Source: Lingula anatina | Lineage: Eukaryota; Brachiopoda; Lingulata; Lingulida; Lingulidae | NCBI RefSeq assembly: GCF_001039355.2 | Contig: NW_019776148.1 | Span: 29,534 to 93,533, forward strand | DNA: 64,000 nt | Reading direction: 5' to 3' | Part shown: piece after piece, positions 1 through 11,049 of the stretch | Numbering within the stretch: the first letter of the stretch is position 1 | Layout of the letters: each line of letters opens with the position of its first letter | The notes under the pieces: generated by a model | What the model was told of the DNA's origin: nothing | Database searches by the model: none | What the model saw: only the letters and a program-made list of their open reading frames with translations | Made by a program: the position numbers and the translations under genes

Positions 1-99
1 ACGGCCAGTAGTTTTTCTTGGACGACCCATCAGAGGCAATTTGTCTCTTGATCCAGTGTTTCTATACCGAGACCAGACCATCTGCACGGTTCTGACTAA
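1..99 (-). pseudogene. Tc1/mariner-like transposase, N-terminal HTH fragment
   Basis: Read on the minus strand, the first bases of the window encode about 33 residues containing RTVQMVWSRYRNTGS followed by GRPRKTTGR. This is the helix-turn-helix and GRPR linker typical of Tc1/mariner DNA-binding domains. The frame is open to the window edge, so the catalytic part would lie to the left. No start codon is visible in this piece. It may belong to the family whose C-terminal remnants lie at 5.9 and 11.5 kb, but the pieces do not overlap, so this is an inference. Confidence 0.7.
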
Positions 100-534
100 A
101 CAATTCAATTGTATCGATATACTGACATTGCTTATATTTCGCCTCTTCAGGTTAATAACTTGCACCTATAACCGTTAGATAATTGCCTGTATCTTGCCAT
201 ATTGGAGGAAGACAGGAATAACATTTGCTGTACATTTACAAGACCAACAATACAATCCCATGGTACAGCGGTTTTATACTCATTATTCACATTATAAGTA
301 GACCAGGCATTATAATTACCCAAGATCTGCCTACTTTTATTACTCTGAGTTAGGGGGTGACACTTCTTTTGTCCAGTGTGTGTACGTGTATGTAGTGTCA
401 TTGTAACATCAATGATTTGTCTTAGTATATAGCACAATTGCATTAGATGTGACATCCGAGTCTACAGTTGGTGACAATATTGTATTACACGTCATTCATC
501 TATTACGTGACATGTAACATATGATTGCATCTTA
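100..534. other. array spacer, left flank
   Basis: This non-coding stretch matches the spacer between sulfotransferase copies 3 and 4 at about 17,230-17,397, including the phrase GATGTGACATCCGAGTC. This shows that the repeat array continues to the left edge of the window. I see no gene in it; the short minus-strand frame at 147-455 has no recognisable domain. Confidence 0.6.
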
Positions 535-749
535 GGCTCTGTTCTCACAACTTTTAGATCGATCTATCACCGCGGGGAGTCTCACTAGATTACTGTCAGA
601 TAATCCCCCTTAAGTGTCCGTCCCCGCCTACTACAAGCTTTAAGGGGTAATTAACTTTCGTGTCCGCCCGGCTGACAGCTATTTAGCGTGAACCCCCAGG
701 GAGTTAGGTCGATCCAATGTAGGTCGATCTAATCTATGAGAATGGGGTG
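535..749. mobile_element. PIF/Harbinger-type MITE (TWA-TSD family), copy 1
   Basis: A 215-bp non-coding insertion with imperfect inverted ends (GGCTCTGTTCTCAC at the left, GAGAATGGGGTG at the right) and inner GATCGATCTA motifs near both ends. It is flanked by TTA on both sides. The paralogous spacer at 17,385-17,405 reads straight through as CATCTTATATG with one TTA, which is an empty site. The three-base TWA duplication and GG-starting ends suggest the PIF/Harbinger superfamily. There is no transposase inside. Confidence 0.8.
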
Positions 750-857
750 TTATATGTGAGATGCGACGTCCTGTCCTGCATAACGTGTCATCATTGTGCT
801 AGGTGTGACATCACAATCTCCTAAGTGTAACGATAATTCTATGACAAAATTAGGAAG

Positions 858-1361
858 TAGGAACCCTCATCTGTAACATTGCACAATAAGTATGTAGATC
901 ATTTGAAGTAACGTTTGCACGCGCATTGGTTCCACTTAGGTCAAGTGTATAAAATCTGAATACTGTACATAATGAAGGGGTTTTCAATAGGAACTGAAGA
1001 TGTGAGATTGTTTTTATTTTGATGTGTCTCTGTACACGTGCAGAGGAAAGATAGAGTCGGATCTGGAATCATGCCGAGACGATTTTGAGTTAATTCCTTG
1101 ATGGGAATTAATACACTGAAATTAAGAAAATCTATTTTTATATTAAAATTAAAGTGGATGTCATATCGGACGGTTCAAAATATATGTCTAACAAATCAAG
1201 ACAAAACATTATACTTGACCCCCCCCCACACACACACACGCACACACTCCAAACCACCCCACGATTTTAGGACAATCCCCACCCTGACAATACCAAGAAT
1301 CCTCGAGCAATCCCCCAAAACAACCCGCTATCCCAGAAAATAAAGTGCTTTTATATCTATG
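858..1361 (+). repeat. array spacer module, forward orientation (copy 1)
   Basis: About 500 bp running from TAGGAACCC to TATATCTATG. It recurs in the same orientation at 17,503-18,015 and as a reverse complement at 6260-6753 and 11,817-12,312. It has no inverted termini and no convincing ORF. It includes a C-run followed by (CA)n at about 1220-1247. Confidence 0.85.
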
Positions 1362-1584
1362 GACTCTGTAACGTTAGACCGGCATCCACATATCTCTACC
1401 AGCACACCTACATATTAATGGTTAATACCCATTCAAGACAGAAGCAAGTTATATGATAAATGGTTGGCTTATATAATTACATAAATATTAAATATAGGAG
1501 GGAACAGACTCAACAATATCAATGGGAACAAATAATGGAAAGGTCTGACATTCCTCTATGCACTCCTCTATGCTATACTTTTTT

Positions 1585-1585
<1 letters not shown>

Positions 1586-1623
<38 letters not shown>
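1586..1623. repeat. (GT)n microsatellite
   Basis: An uninterrupted GT dinucleotide tract of about 19 units upstream of copy 1. It is conserved in position, at different lengths, at about 7157-7190 and 18,237-18,277. Confidence 0.95.
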
Positions 1624-1625
<2 letters not shown>

Positions 1626-1889
1626 ATTTGAGGGGGGAGTGATGTAAAAGAGTTTACGAAGCTTCTACGGGGGTCGGGGTGGAGTCGAGGGGGGGGGGCG
1701 GAGGCCGAAAACAGCAGGTTGTAATATCATGGAAAAGTCTTATGAACAAGATAAGCTTATTTGAATATGGAGCTCCTTACCAAATAATAAAATTAAGATC
1801 CTATGTCTTAGTTATATTTTATCAAGTGTCCATGAATACAGCAGCGCATTTGATGGTATAAGCGGCATGGCATAAATATAAAATATTAA

Positions 1890-1918
1890 ATATACCTATA
1901 AAGGCAACGTCAGAAGTG
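1890..1918 (+). promoter_or_regulatory. putative 5' UTR exon end, sulfotransferase copy 1
   Basis: CAACGTCAGAAGTG is followed by a strong donor (GTGAGT here; GTAAGT at 7509, 13019 and 18598). Pyrimidine-rich acceptors ending TCTGACAG and CTCCCTTAG lie just before each ATG. This suggests a non-coding first exon joined to the ATG exon across a ~250-bp intron in all four copies. The upstream end and promoter cannot be placed. Inferred from splice signals only. Confidence 0.4.
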
Positions 1919-2177
1919 GTGAGTTGTATCTGTCGTCTTCAAATGTGTATTTTAAATAGTATTTACTCAGAACCGTTTGGAGGAAAATATTAATTTTGAA
2001 TAATTTTTTTTCACGGACGTTCAATAATTTTGATCTTGGTTAATAGTATTCTGACGATAATGTATTCAAAAGATCCAACTCTTTGTTAGCAGAAGGATCC
2101 AATTTTACCACACAGATTTTCAATTCTGACAGAGATTTCTCCCTTAGAGAACCAGGGGCTGAACAGAATAGTTTCCA

Positions 2178-2292
2178 ATGGAAGCACTGAAGATGTTCCA
2201 GTGGTTTGTATTTGGTGCTGTCCTGATGTATTGTCTACAACTCTGGCTGATGAGAAAGCAGACAGGTGATTCCGCTCTCAGCAGTCGTTCCC

Positions 2293-2344
<52 letters not shown>

Positions 2345-4165
2345 CCACACACACACACACACACACACGCAAATGCGCACACACACACAAATACACATTA
2401 AGACACGCACAAGAACACGCGCGAGTACATATATCCTACTTGTGTTCTACAGTATATAGAAACACACACTGGCTGATAGTAATCGTAACATAGTTAAATA
2501 ATTGATTTTTTCCATAAAGCAACCGCGTTCAATTTTATACGCATTTAGGTAATTGTTGCCTAGTTTTATTTAGCTGTAATATGTCTTTACCTAAGACAGC
2601 ATTATCATAAACCCATGGTACTAGCTGGATTGATCTATCACCACGGAAATTCTCGCTAAACTACTAAATCAAGTAAACCACTGTCACATGCGTCAATTTT
2701 CAGAACTCTCATTCTAGGTACCGACATCAGTAGTTCACATCCACCGACAAGAATATATGTAAGTTACTTTCATAGTGTGTTTGAGAGTTTGCGTGCGTGT
2801 GTGTGCGTGTGTGTGTGTACTTGCGTGCGTGCATGCATGCGTGCAAGCGTAAAGAGTCAACTTCAGTCTCATATCCACACATGCATAATGTTGGCCGCAT
2901 TGCCTGTTTAGTTTAATACCATTATAATTTCTTCAAATATTTCAATATGGAATACAATATTTCAAAATGGATAGACAAAATAAAATGGCTGGCATGACAT
3001 GCCGGTGCATACTGCCTCCGATATGAGGTCACCAATGCATTTTCTTATTAGGTTTGACAAAGTGTAAAATCAACCCGCTACAGCTACAGTTTTCAAACTC
3101 TTTTGTTCTTTTATTAAATTACGAGCTGCAATGTTATCAGTGAGTTTATGTTTTATTTTCCCTTTTCTGTTTTTTTTTTAGATAGATCGGTACTTTACCA
3201 CGATCTTATTCGCTCAAAATAGCTTTTATTGTCGTTTTTTATGTAAAATGATTTCTAGATATATCTATAACAAAATTAAACCCTTCAGAACAAAAACTCC
3301 CCCATTCATTGTTTTATGCGCCATTCATGCGCTAAACTGTTTTTAACCTCCGTCCCATTCAGAACAAGATGATCTTCAGACTAATAGATCCGCGAATCAA
3401 ACATGGCCTTCCCACTTGAAAGCTTGCCGCAAAATACCCTAGAAGAATCTGAATAGATTCCCTGCATAAAACAACGAATGGTTTTATTCTTAAGGGTTTA
3501 ATTTTGTTAGTCCTTGGATCAACTTGGATTGTGATTGTGCTATAAATTGGCGTAAACTAGGGAAGATTTTTTTCCCGAAACTCCAGACCTAAATAAGATA
3601 TTATAATAAAAAGCATGGTTCGCGACAAAAAGTTTTAACTACAATCCTTTGCTTTTGAAATTCTTCGCCTCTTTACTGATAAGATCAAAAGCAGGCCTTT
3701 CGAAAAGATTTGTAGTTATTAAGGATGTGGTAAATTTGCGTAAAAAGGGTGTGGATAGATGTGCTTGGGAGGGATTTTCAGTTGAAATGAAATTTTGACC
3801 GCAAAGCAACGTTGTTAAGTCATCGTATCCAGTTGGCCAAATTTTCCCTGTGTGTTTTTGAAGTGACGGCATTATCTCAATACATGGTAATGTAAATTTA
3901 TGCATTAGCTAAGCGGATAAGAAAATAGATCCTAATGTATCTATTTACCTTCAACGTGTATTAACTTGCTTCCTTACCTTTGACTATGCAGATTATAGAA
4001 AGTATGTGTCGACTGAGAATGAAATCGTTTGAAACGTTGTCTCCGAAACTTGAATTTGGTGACCAAAATGATCACATATATCTAAATGAACTTTGATACC
4101 TTTTCCGAAAATTAAATGGATTTGCACATTACAAACGAGTCTTTATCCACACACACTCTCTCTCT

Positions 4166-4220
<55 letters not shown>

Positions 4221-5098
4221 AGGCACACATTTGATTCTATTTCCAGGATCGGCATTCATCCTGGTTGAACGTCCCTAAAAACTGGCGGGAAGACATGGAG
4301 CGTCGAGTGAAGCACATGGAAACCGTTTGCCGAGAGACCACCCGCTCTATAGATGGCAGCAGTGCCAGGACAGGCTTTCCCCCATTCCTTTATGTGGATG
4401 ATAAGCACCGTCTTATTATGTGCTCAATGCCTAAAGTCGGCTGCACCAATGGAAAACGCCTACTTTACGCGTTAACAGGAAACGTGGATATGAAAAAGTT
4501 CCACAATTTTGGATCCGATAAGCAAGTATTTGCTTACAACCGTTACCTTCCTCGACTGAGTCAGTTTTCTCCGTTTGGAGCTAAATTACGGTTGGAGACC
4601 TATTTGAAGGTGATCGTCGTTCGTCATCCATTGGAGCGCCTGGTATCGGCCTACAGAGGTAAACTGGAAGGTAAAAGTAGCACCATTACAAGGGAAGCTA
4701 TATATATTGCCAAGGGGTTTGAAACCAACCCGACGCCAGGTATGTTAACTGGGAAAGAAGGTGTCTCGTTTCAGGCTTTCATTGATTATCTCATCTCTCT
4801 TGACCCAAACAAAGCTTATAACCCCCATTGGGAAAGCTACATTAGATTATGTGATCCATGTCAGATTCATTATGACGTCATCGCCAAACTGGAATTTCAA
4901 GGCACAGATCTTAACATGATGCTGAAGCTGATAGGAATGGACGACAAGTTGACGTATCGTCAAGGTGATTTCCCGGCCTCTTCCTCTGCAGTCTGGAAGA
5001 AATATTTTACTAAAATATCTCAAAGTGACATCAGGAAAATATGGCAACATTATGAACTTGACGCTCGTCTTTTTAATTTTACACTAGACTGGTACTGA
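2178..5098 (+). CDS. carbohydrate sulfotransferase (HNK-1ST/CHST-like), array copy 1
   Basis: Exons 2178-2265, 2718-2758 and 4247-5098 join in phase (88+41+852 nt) to give 326 aa. The family transfers sulfate from PAPS to glycans in the Golgi. Residues about 8-24 are a single hydrophobic signal anchor (type II topology), residues 30-43 a Ser/Pro-rich stem. The 5' PAPS loop PKVGCTNGKR begins near residue 105, and the 3' phosphate motif RHPLERLVSAYR at about 169-180, with R169 and S177 as the likely contacts. The family block HW...CDPCQIHYD lies at about 237-253. There is an NFT sequon near the C-terminus. The ATG sits in CCAATGG and an in-frame TAG lies 9 nt upstream. Specific to this copy are a stem reading TDISSSHPP and replacements such as SQFSPFG and KLEFQ. 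The acceptor substrate is unknown. Confidence 0.93.
2294..2369. repeat. (CT)n(CA)n compound microsatellite in intron 1
   Basis: Begins about 29 nt after the exon 1 donor of copy 1. Equivalent tracts follow exon 1 in copies 2 (about 7880), 3 (about 13,357; nearly all CT) and 4 (about 18,968), with different lengths. It was therefore inherited with the duplicated unit. Confidence 0.95.
2790..2855. repeat. GT/GCGT-rich tract after exon 2
   Basis: An alternating purine-pyrimidine tract (GTGTGCGT, then GCGTGCATGCATGCGTGC) about 35 nt after the exon 2 donor. It is repeated in all four units (about 8300, 13,830 and 19,410). Such DNA can adopt Z-form; that is general knowledge and is not shown here. 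Confidence 0.8.
3386..3480. repeat. intron 2 repeat with GATCCGCGAATCAAACATGG motif
   Basis: The motif GATCCGCGAATCAAACATGG followed by CCCACTTGAAAGCTTG occurs in intron 2 of all four genes (3386, about 8961, about 14,455 and about 20,066). In diverged form it also occurs in the GPCR intron at 34,272 and 37,653, where it forms one arm of a small inverted repeat. It is a dispersed non-autonomous element present before the array amplified. Confidence 0.6.
4149..4228. repeat. (CT)n(CA)n tract before exon 3 acceptor
   Basis: A compound microsatellite ends about 18 nt before the acceptor TTCTATTTCCAG of copy 1. Copy 4 (20,845-20,940) has CT and CA, copy 3 (15,235-15,271) mainly CA, and copy 2 (9730-9780) mainly CT with no CA. 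The pyrimidine context of this splice site therefore differs between paralogues. Confidence 0.9.
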
Positions 5099-5199
5099 CG
5101 TGTTTAAAACGTGGTAGTTGAGATACACGCTGTATGAATAATGGTTATATTATTGTGATCTTTCATTATGTTGTCTCTTGATTGTGTATGGGTGATAAA

Positions 5200-5205
5200 A
5201 ATAAA
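5200..5205 (+). terminator. poly(A) signal AATAAA, copy 1
   Basis: AATAAA about 100 nt after the stop codon, followed by TTGTTTCTG. Copy 2 has the same hexamer at 10,739-10,744. Confidence 0.75.
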
Positions 5206-5537
5206 TTGTTTCTGAAAACACAAAATATTTTTCTAGCTAAAAGACACGGCGCCATCTAAAACGTGCTTGATCGAATGTCTAGAAGTAAATATATATTGAT
5301 GCACTTTTGAAGATCTACATTATAGTTGTAAAATACTTAAATTATTTCTAAAATACTTCTATTCTCATTAAGGTCTATACGGTGAATTAACATGAATCCT
5401 CAATGATCGAATGTCTGACTCGTTTAATTTCGTAAATACATTTGATCCTTTATCGGTAATAGTGATTTTTATAGTAATTAGCATTAAAGCATGAACTTCA
5501 CTGCACACGTGTTTAAATATACAACATTGGTCATAAT

Positions 5538-6160
5538 GGTTGTCCCACCCCTAATTCCATGTAATTCAAACTGTTCTAAACAATGATTTTTATTCCAGAT
5601 ACCATACCTTGCATGGTTAATCGTTAAAATAGCGGCAAAATATCTATATATTTATAACATTAATTCAAATTGAAAGTATGCTCCCCCTCAAATCCGGCAT
5701 TTCATTGTGACTTCCACAGGGGCAGAGAAGTGCCTTTTTAACTGAAAAGACACCGCCAATTATCACCAAATTAACACACAATTAGCATTAGGGGGTGCTC
5801 GTTAAATGTCACGTGTCTAACAGAGTGTGTGACTACCGCGTACTGCAGTCATCTCCTGTAAGCGGCGCGACAAGCCTTCAACAAGAGGAACAATCCTGTT
5901 TTGTGGGATATTGTCCCATTCCGGCGATGTAGTTTTAGATTATTTGGGGATTGGTTCTCCTCTGCATTGCATTCTCCAATTCATGTCACAGATGCTCAGT
6001 AGGAAGAATATCAGGGCTCAAAGATGGTTGTTCCATTCTCAGAACAATGTGTTTCTGCAACAAATCACTTGCCAGACGAGAGCTGTGTGCAAATGCGTTG
6101 CCATGATGAAGCCAGTAGCATCCCAGATGTCACCTCTTGCAAATGGAGTGAGATATTTGT
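5538..6160 (-). pseudogene. decayed Tc1/mariner transposase, C-terminal part (copy A)
   Basis: On the minus strand the sequence encodes SPDILPTEHL-stop-HELENAMQ, then IPQNRIVPLVEGLSRRL and AVRGSHTL before a stop. This matches the DD34E-type C-terminus, normally SPDLNPIEHLWDEL...IPQ...SM..R...V....GHT. A stop replaces the conserved Trp after EHL. The distal non-coding end (5538-5760) carries the sequence GGTTGTCCCACCCCTAATTC, shared with 11,050, 49,138 and 53,590. It is inactive and lacks the DNA-binding half. It is also present downstream of copy 2, so the insertion predates that duplication. Confidence 0.85.
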
Positions 6161-6259
6161 AGAGAATTTAACAGTAAAAGTAATGTGTTGTGTTTTTATG
6201 CATAAGACACATTTTATCTTGCGTTAGTGAAATATTCAAGAAATGCACACGTACCTCAC

Positions 6260-6753
6260 ATAGATATAAAAGCACTTTATTTTCTGTGATAGAGGGTTGT
6301 TTTGAATGGATTGTTCGAGAGGGACTGTTGGTATTGTCAGGGTAGGGATTGTACTAAAATCGTGGGGTGGTTTGGAGTGTGTGTGTGTTTGGGGGGGGGG
6401 GGGTCAAGTATAGTGTTTTGTCTTAATTTGTTAGACATATTGTTGTGAACCGTCCGATATGACATCCACTTTAATTAATAGATTCACTGAATTTCAGTGT
6501 ATTAATTCCCATCAACAAATTATCCCAAAAGCGCCTCGGCATCACTCCAGATCCGACTCTGTCCTTCCTCTGCACGTGTACAGAGATACATCAAAATAAA
6601 AGCAATCTCACATCTTCGGTTCCTATTGAAAAGCCCCCTTTTGTACAGTATTCACATTTTATACACTTTATCTAAGCGGAACCAATGCACGCGCAACAGT
6701 TACTTCAAATGATCTACACACTTATTGTGCAATGTTACAGATGCGGGTTCCTA
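6260..6753 (-). repeat. array spacer module, inverted orientation (copy 2)
   Basis: Reverse complement of 858-1361, from CATAGATATAAAAGC to GGGTTCCTA. The flanks on both sides keep the forward orientation of the array, so only this module is flipped. About 175 bp of extra sequence separates its right end from the shared flank ACTCTGTAA. Confidence 0.85.
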
Positions 6754-7150
6754 CTTATTAAATTTAAAGTACAGGTGTAACGAAACTGACAGTCCGTGTA
6801 ACAGAAAGTCCGCCCTCCATTTAGATACAATGGTTAGGGTTAGCCTGACCTAAATGGGTCAAAATCTAGGGCAATGCTTATAATTACCTGTACAAACGAA
6901 TGGGAAGCGGAATCTCTCTGATGGGGGGACTCTGTAATGTTACACCGGCACCCACATATCTCTACCAGCACACCTACATATTAAATAGTTAATACCCATT
7001 CAAGACAGAAGCAAGTTATATGATAAAAGGTTGGCTTATATAATTATATTAATATTAAATATAGGAGGGAACAGACTCAACAATATCAATGGGAACAAAT
7101 AATGGAAAGGTCTGACACTCCTCTATTCGCTAGATGCTATACTTTTTTCA

Positions 7151-7189
<39 letters not shown>

Positions 7190-7769
7190 ATTTTCATATG
7201 AGGGGAGAATGATGTAAAAGAGTTTACGAAGCTTCTACGGAGGTCGGGGTGAAGTCGAGGGGTGGCGGCGAAAACAGCAGGCTGTATTGTCAAGGAAAAG
7301 TCTTATGAACAAGATAAGCTTATTTGAATATGGAGCTCCTTACTAAATAATAAAATTAAGATCCTATGTCTTAGTTATATTTTATCAAGTGTCCATGAAT
7401 ACAGCAGCACAGTTGATGGTGTAAGCGGCACCTCTATCCTATACTATAAAAAATTCATGATATAGATATTAAAGATTGAATATACCTATACAGGCAACGT
7501 CAGAAGTGGTAAGTTGTACCTGTCGTTTTTTAAATGTCTATTTTAAATGGTATTCACTCAGAACCGTTTGTTGGAGAATATAATTTTGCATAATTTTTTT
7601 GCACGGACGTTCAATAATTTTAATCTTGGTTAATAATATTCTGACGATAAGGTATTCAAACGATCTAACTCGTTGTTAGCAGTAGGATCCAATATTTCCA
7701 TACTGATTTTCAATTCTGACAGGTATTTCTCCCTTAGAGAACCAGGGGCTAAACAGAATAAATTTTTCA
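6754..7769. other. spacer and 5' region of copy 2
   Basis: Non-coding. It contains an extra block (6754-6930) shared only with the spacer at 12,313-12,480, a (GT)n tract at about 7157-7190, and the putative 5' UTR donor at 7509. The rest aligns with 1362-2177. Confidence 0.7.
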
Positions 7770-7880
7770 ATGGAGGCACTAAAGAAGCTAGTGTGGTTTG
7801 TAATTGGTGCTGTCCTGATGTATTGTCTACAACTCTGGATTATGAGGAAGCAGACAGGTGATTGCGCTCCCAGCTGTCGT

Positions 7881-7912
<32 letters not shown>

Positions 7913-10637
7913 ACATGCAAACGCGCACACACAAATATACACATAAAGACACGAACACGCGCGCGTACATATATCCTACTTGTGTTCTACAGTATATAGA
8001 AACGCACACTAGCTGATAGTAATCGTAACATAGTTTAATAATTGATTTTTTTTCCATAAAACAACCGCATTCAATCTTACACGCATTTAGGTTATTGTTG
8101 CCTAGTTTTATTTAGGTGTAATATGTCTTTACCTTAGACAGCATTATCATAAACCCATCGTACTAGCTGGATTGATCTATCACTACGGGGATTCTCGCTA
8201 AACTACTAAATCAAGAACTCTCATTCTAGGTTCCGACCCTGGCAGATCACAGCCACCGACAAGAATATATGTAAGTTACTTAAAGGGTGTGATTGCGAGT
8301 TTGTGTGCGTGTGTGTGTGTACTTGCGTGCTTGCATGCATGCGTGCAAGCGTAAAGAGTCAACTTCAGGTATACTGGATGTCAATCACAGTCTCATATCC
8401 ACACATGCATAATGTTGGCCGCATTGCCTGTTTAGTTTAATACCATTATAATTTCTTCAAATATTTCAATATGGAATACTATATTTCAAAATGGATAGAC
8501 AAAATAAAATGGCTGGCATGACATGCCGGTGCATACTGCCTCCGATATGAGGTCACCAATGCATTTTCTTATTAGGTTTGACAAAGTGTAAAGACAACCC
8601 GCTACAGCTACAGTTTTCAACCTTTTTTTTTTTCTTTTATCAAATTACGAGCTGCAATGTTATCAGTGAGTTTATGTTTTCTTTTCTTTTTTCTATATTT
8701 TTAAGATTTCAACTTAGATAGATCGGTACTTTACAACGATCTTATTAGATCAAAATAGCTTTTTTTTGTCGTTTTTTTAAGTAAAATAATTATCTAGATA
8801 TATTCAAAACAAAATTTAACCCTTCAGAAAAAAAAAACGACCCATTCTTTGTTATTAGCATCATTCACGCGCTAAACTGTTTTTAACCTCCGTCCCCTTA
8901 TTGTCAATTTAACTACTTTCTAAATTGGCGTATTCAGAACAACTTGATCCTAGATTTATAGATCCGGGAATCAGACATGGCCGACCCACTTGAAAGCTTG
9001 CCGCAAAATACCCTAAAAAGAATCTGAATAAAACAACGAATGAGTTTTATTCGTAAGGGTTTAATTTTGTTGGTCCTCGGATCAACTTTGATTGTGAATG
9101 TGCCATGAATTGGCGTAAACGTTTTTTTTTTTTTTTTCTCGATACTCTAGACCTAAATAAGATATTATAATAAAAATAGCATGGTTCACGACAAAATTTT
9201 AATTACAGTCCTTTGCTTTTGAATTTCTTGCCTGTTTACTGATAAAAACAGAATCAGGCCTTTGGAAAAGATATGTAGTAGTTAAGGATGTGGTAAAATT
9301 GCGTAAAAAGGGTGAGGATAGCTTTGCTTGGGAGGGATATCTAGTCGAAATAAAATTTTTACCGCGAAGCGACGTTGTTAAGTCATCAGATCCAGTTGGC
9401 AAAATTTTCTGTGTTTTTAAGTGACAGCCTTATCTCAAATCATGGTAATGTAAATTTGTGCATTAGCTAAGCGGATAAGAAAATAGATCCTAGTGTATCT
9501 ACATGTCTTTACTTTAAACATGTTTCAACTTGCTTCCTTACCTTGGGCTATGGCTTAACAAGCTAATAGAAAGTATGTATCAACTTAGAAAGAAATCATT
9601 TGAAATATTGTCTCCAGAACGTGAATTAGGTGACCAAAATGATCTCTTATATTTAAATGAATTTTGATAACTTTTCCGAAAATTAAATGGATTTGCACAT
9701 TACAAACAAGCAAGCAGTATTTGTCCAATCTCTCTCTCTCTCTCACTCTCTATCTCTCTCTCCCTCTCTCTCACTCTATTTCCAGGATAGGCATTCATCC
9801 TGGTTGAACGTCCCTAAAAACTGGCGGGAAGAGATGGAACGTCGCGTGAAACACATGGAAACCGTTTGCCGAGACACCACCCACTCTGTAGATGGCAGCA
9901 GTGCCAGGACAGGCTTTCCACCCATGCTTTATGTAGATGATAAGCACCGCCTTATTATGTGCTCAATGCCTAAAGTCGGCTGTTCCAATGGTAAACGCCT
10001 ACTTTACGCGTTAACAGGGAACGTGGATATGAAAAAGTTCCACAATTTTGGACCCGATAAGAAAGTGTTTGCTTACAAACGTTACCTTCCTCGACTGAGT
10101 CAGTATTCTCCGTTTGGAGCTAAATTACGGTTGGAGACCTATTTGAAGGTGATCGTCGTTCGTCATCCATTGGAGCGCCTGGTATCGGCCTACAGAGGTA
10201 AACTGGAAGGTAAAAGTAGCACCATTACAAGGGAAGCTATATATATTGCCAAGTGGTTTGAAACCAACCCGACGCCAGGTATGTTAACTGGGAAAGAAGG
10301 TGTCTCTTTTCAGGCTTTCATTGATTATCTCATCACTCTTGACCCAAACAAAGCTTATAACCCCCATTGGGAAAGCTACATTAGATTATGTGATCCATGT
10401 CAGATTCATTATGACGTCATCGCCAGACTGGAATCTCAAGGCACAGATCTGAACATGATGCTGAAGCTGATAGGAATGGACGACAAGTTGACTTATCCTC
10501 AAGGTGATCTCCCTGCCTCTTCCTCTGCAGTTTGGAAGAAATATTTTACTGAAATATCTAGGAGCGATATTAGGAAAATATGGCAACACTATGAACTTGA
10601 CGCTCGTCTTTTTAACTTTACACTAGACTGGTACTGA
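7770..10637 (+). CDS. carbohydrate sulfotransferase (HNK-1ST/CHST-like), array copy 2
   Basis: Exons 7770-7857, 8230-8270 and 9786-10637 splice in phase to 326 aa. It has the same architecture as copy 1: an N-terminal signal anchor (here beginning MEALKKLVWFVIGAV), a short stem containing SDPGRSQPP, the PAPS loop PKVGCSNGKR and the 3' phosphate motif RHPLERLVSAYR. Exon 1 groups with copy 4 (KKLVW). The catalytic exon groups with copy 3 (CSN and GPDKKVFAY rather than CTN and GSDKQVFAY). This points to recombination within the array. Unlike the other copies, the intron 2 acceptor is preceded by CT-rich sequence without (CA)n. Predicted Golgi type II membrane enzyme; substrate unknown. Confidence 0.93.
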
Positions 10638-10738
10638 CGTGTTTAAAACGTGGTATTTGAGATACACGCTGTATGAATAATGGTTATGTTGAGGTGAACG
10701 TTCATTATGTTGTCTTTTGATTGTGTATGGGTGATAAA

Positions 10739-10744
10739 AATAAA
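10739..10744 (+). terminator. poly(A) signal AATAAA, copy 2
   Basis: Canonical hexamer about 100 nt past the stop codon, at the same relative place as in copy 1. Confidence 0.75.
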
Positions 10745-11049
10745 TTGTTTCTGAAAACACAAAATATTTTTCTAGCTAAAAGACATGGCGCCATCTAAAA
10801 CGTGCTTGATCGAATGTCTAGAAGTAAATATATATTGATGCACTTTTGAAGATCTACATTATAGTTGTAATATACGTCTATTCTCATTAAGATCTACACG
10901 GTGAATTAACATGAATCCTCAATGATCGAATGTCTGACTCGTTTAATTTTGTAAATACATTTGACCCGTTATCGGTAATAGTGATTGTGATAGTAATTAG
11001 CATTAAAGCAAGAACTTCACTGCACACGTGCTTAAATATACAACATTGG

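Noticed and set aside
4847-5050. Minus-strand frame opposite the catalytic exon (also at 10,386-10,589)
   Set aside because: It is a shadow of the sulfotransferase coding strand.
5911-6227. Plus-strand frames beginning MSHSGDVVL and MVVPFSEQC (again at 11,469-11,914)
   Set aside because: They are antisense to the decayed Tc1 transposase; the coding signal is on the minus strand.
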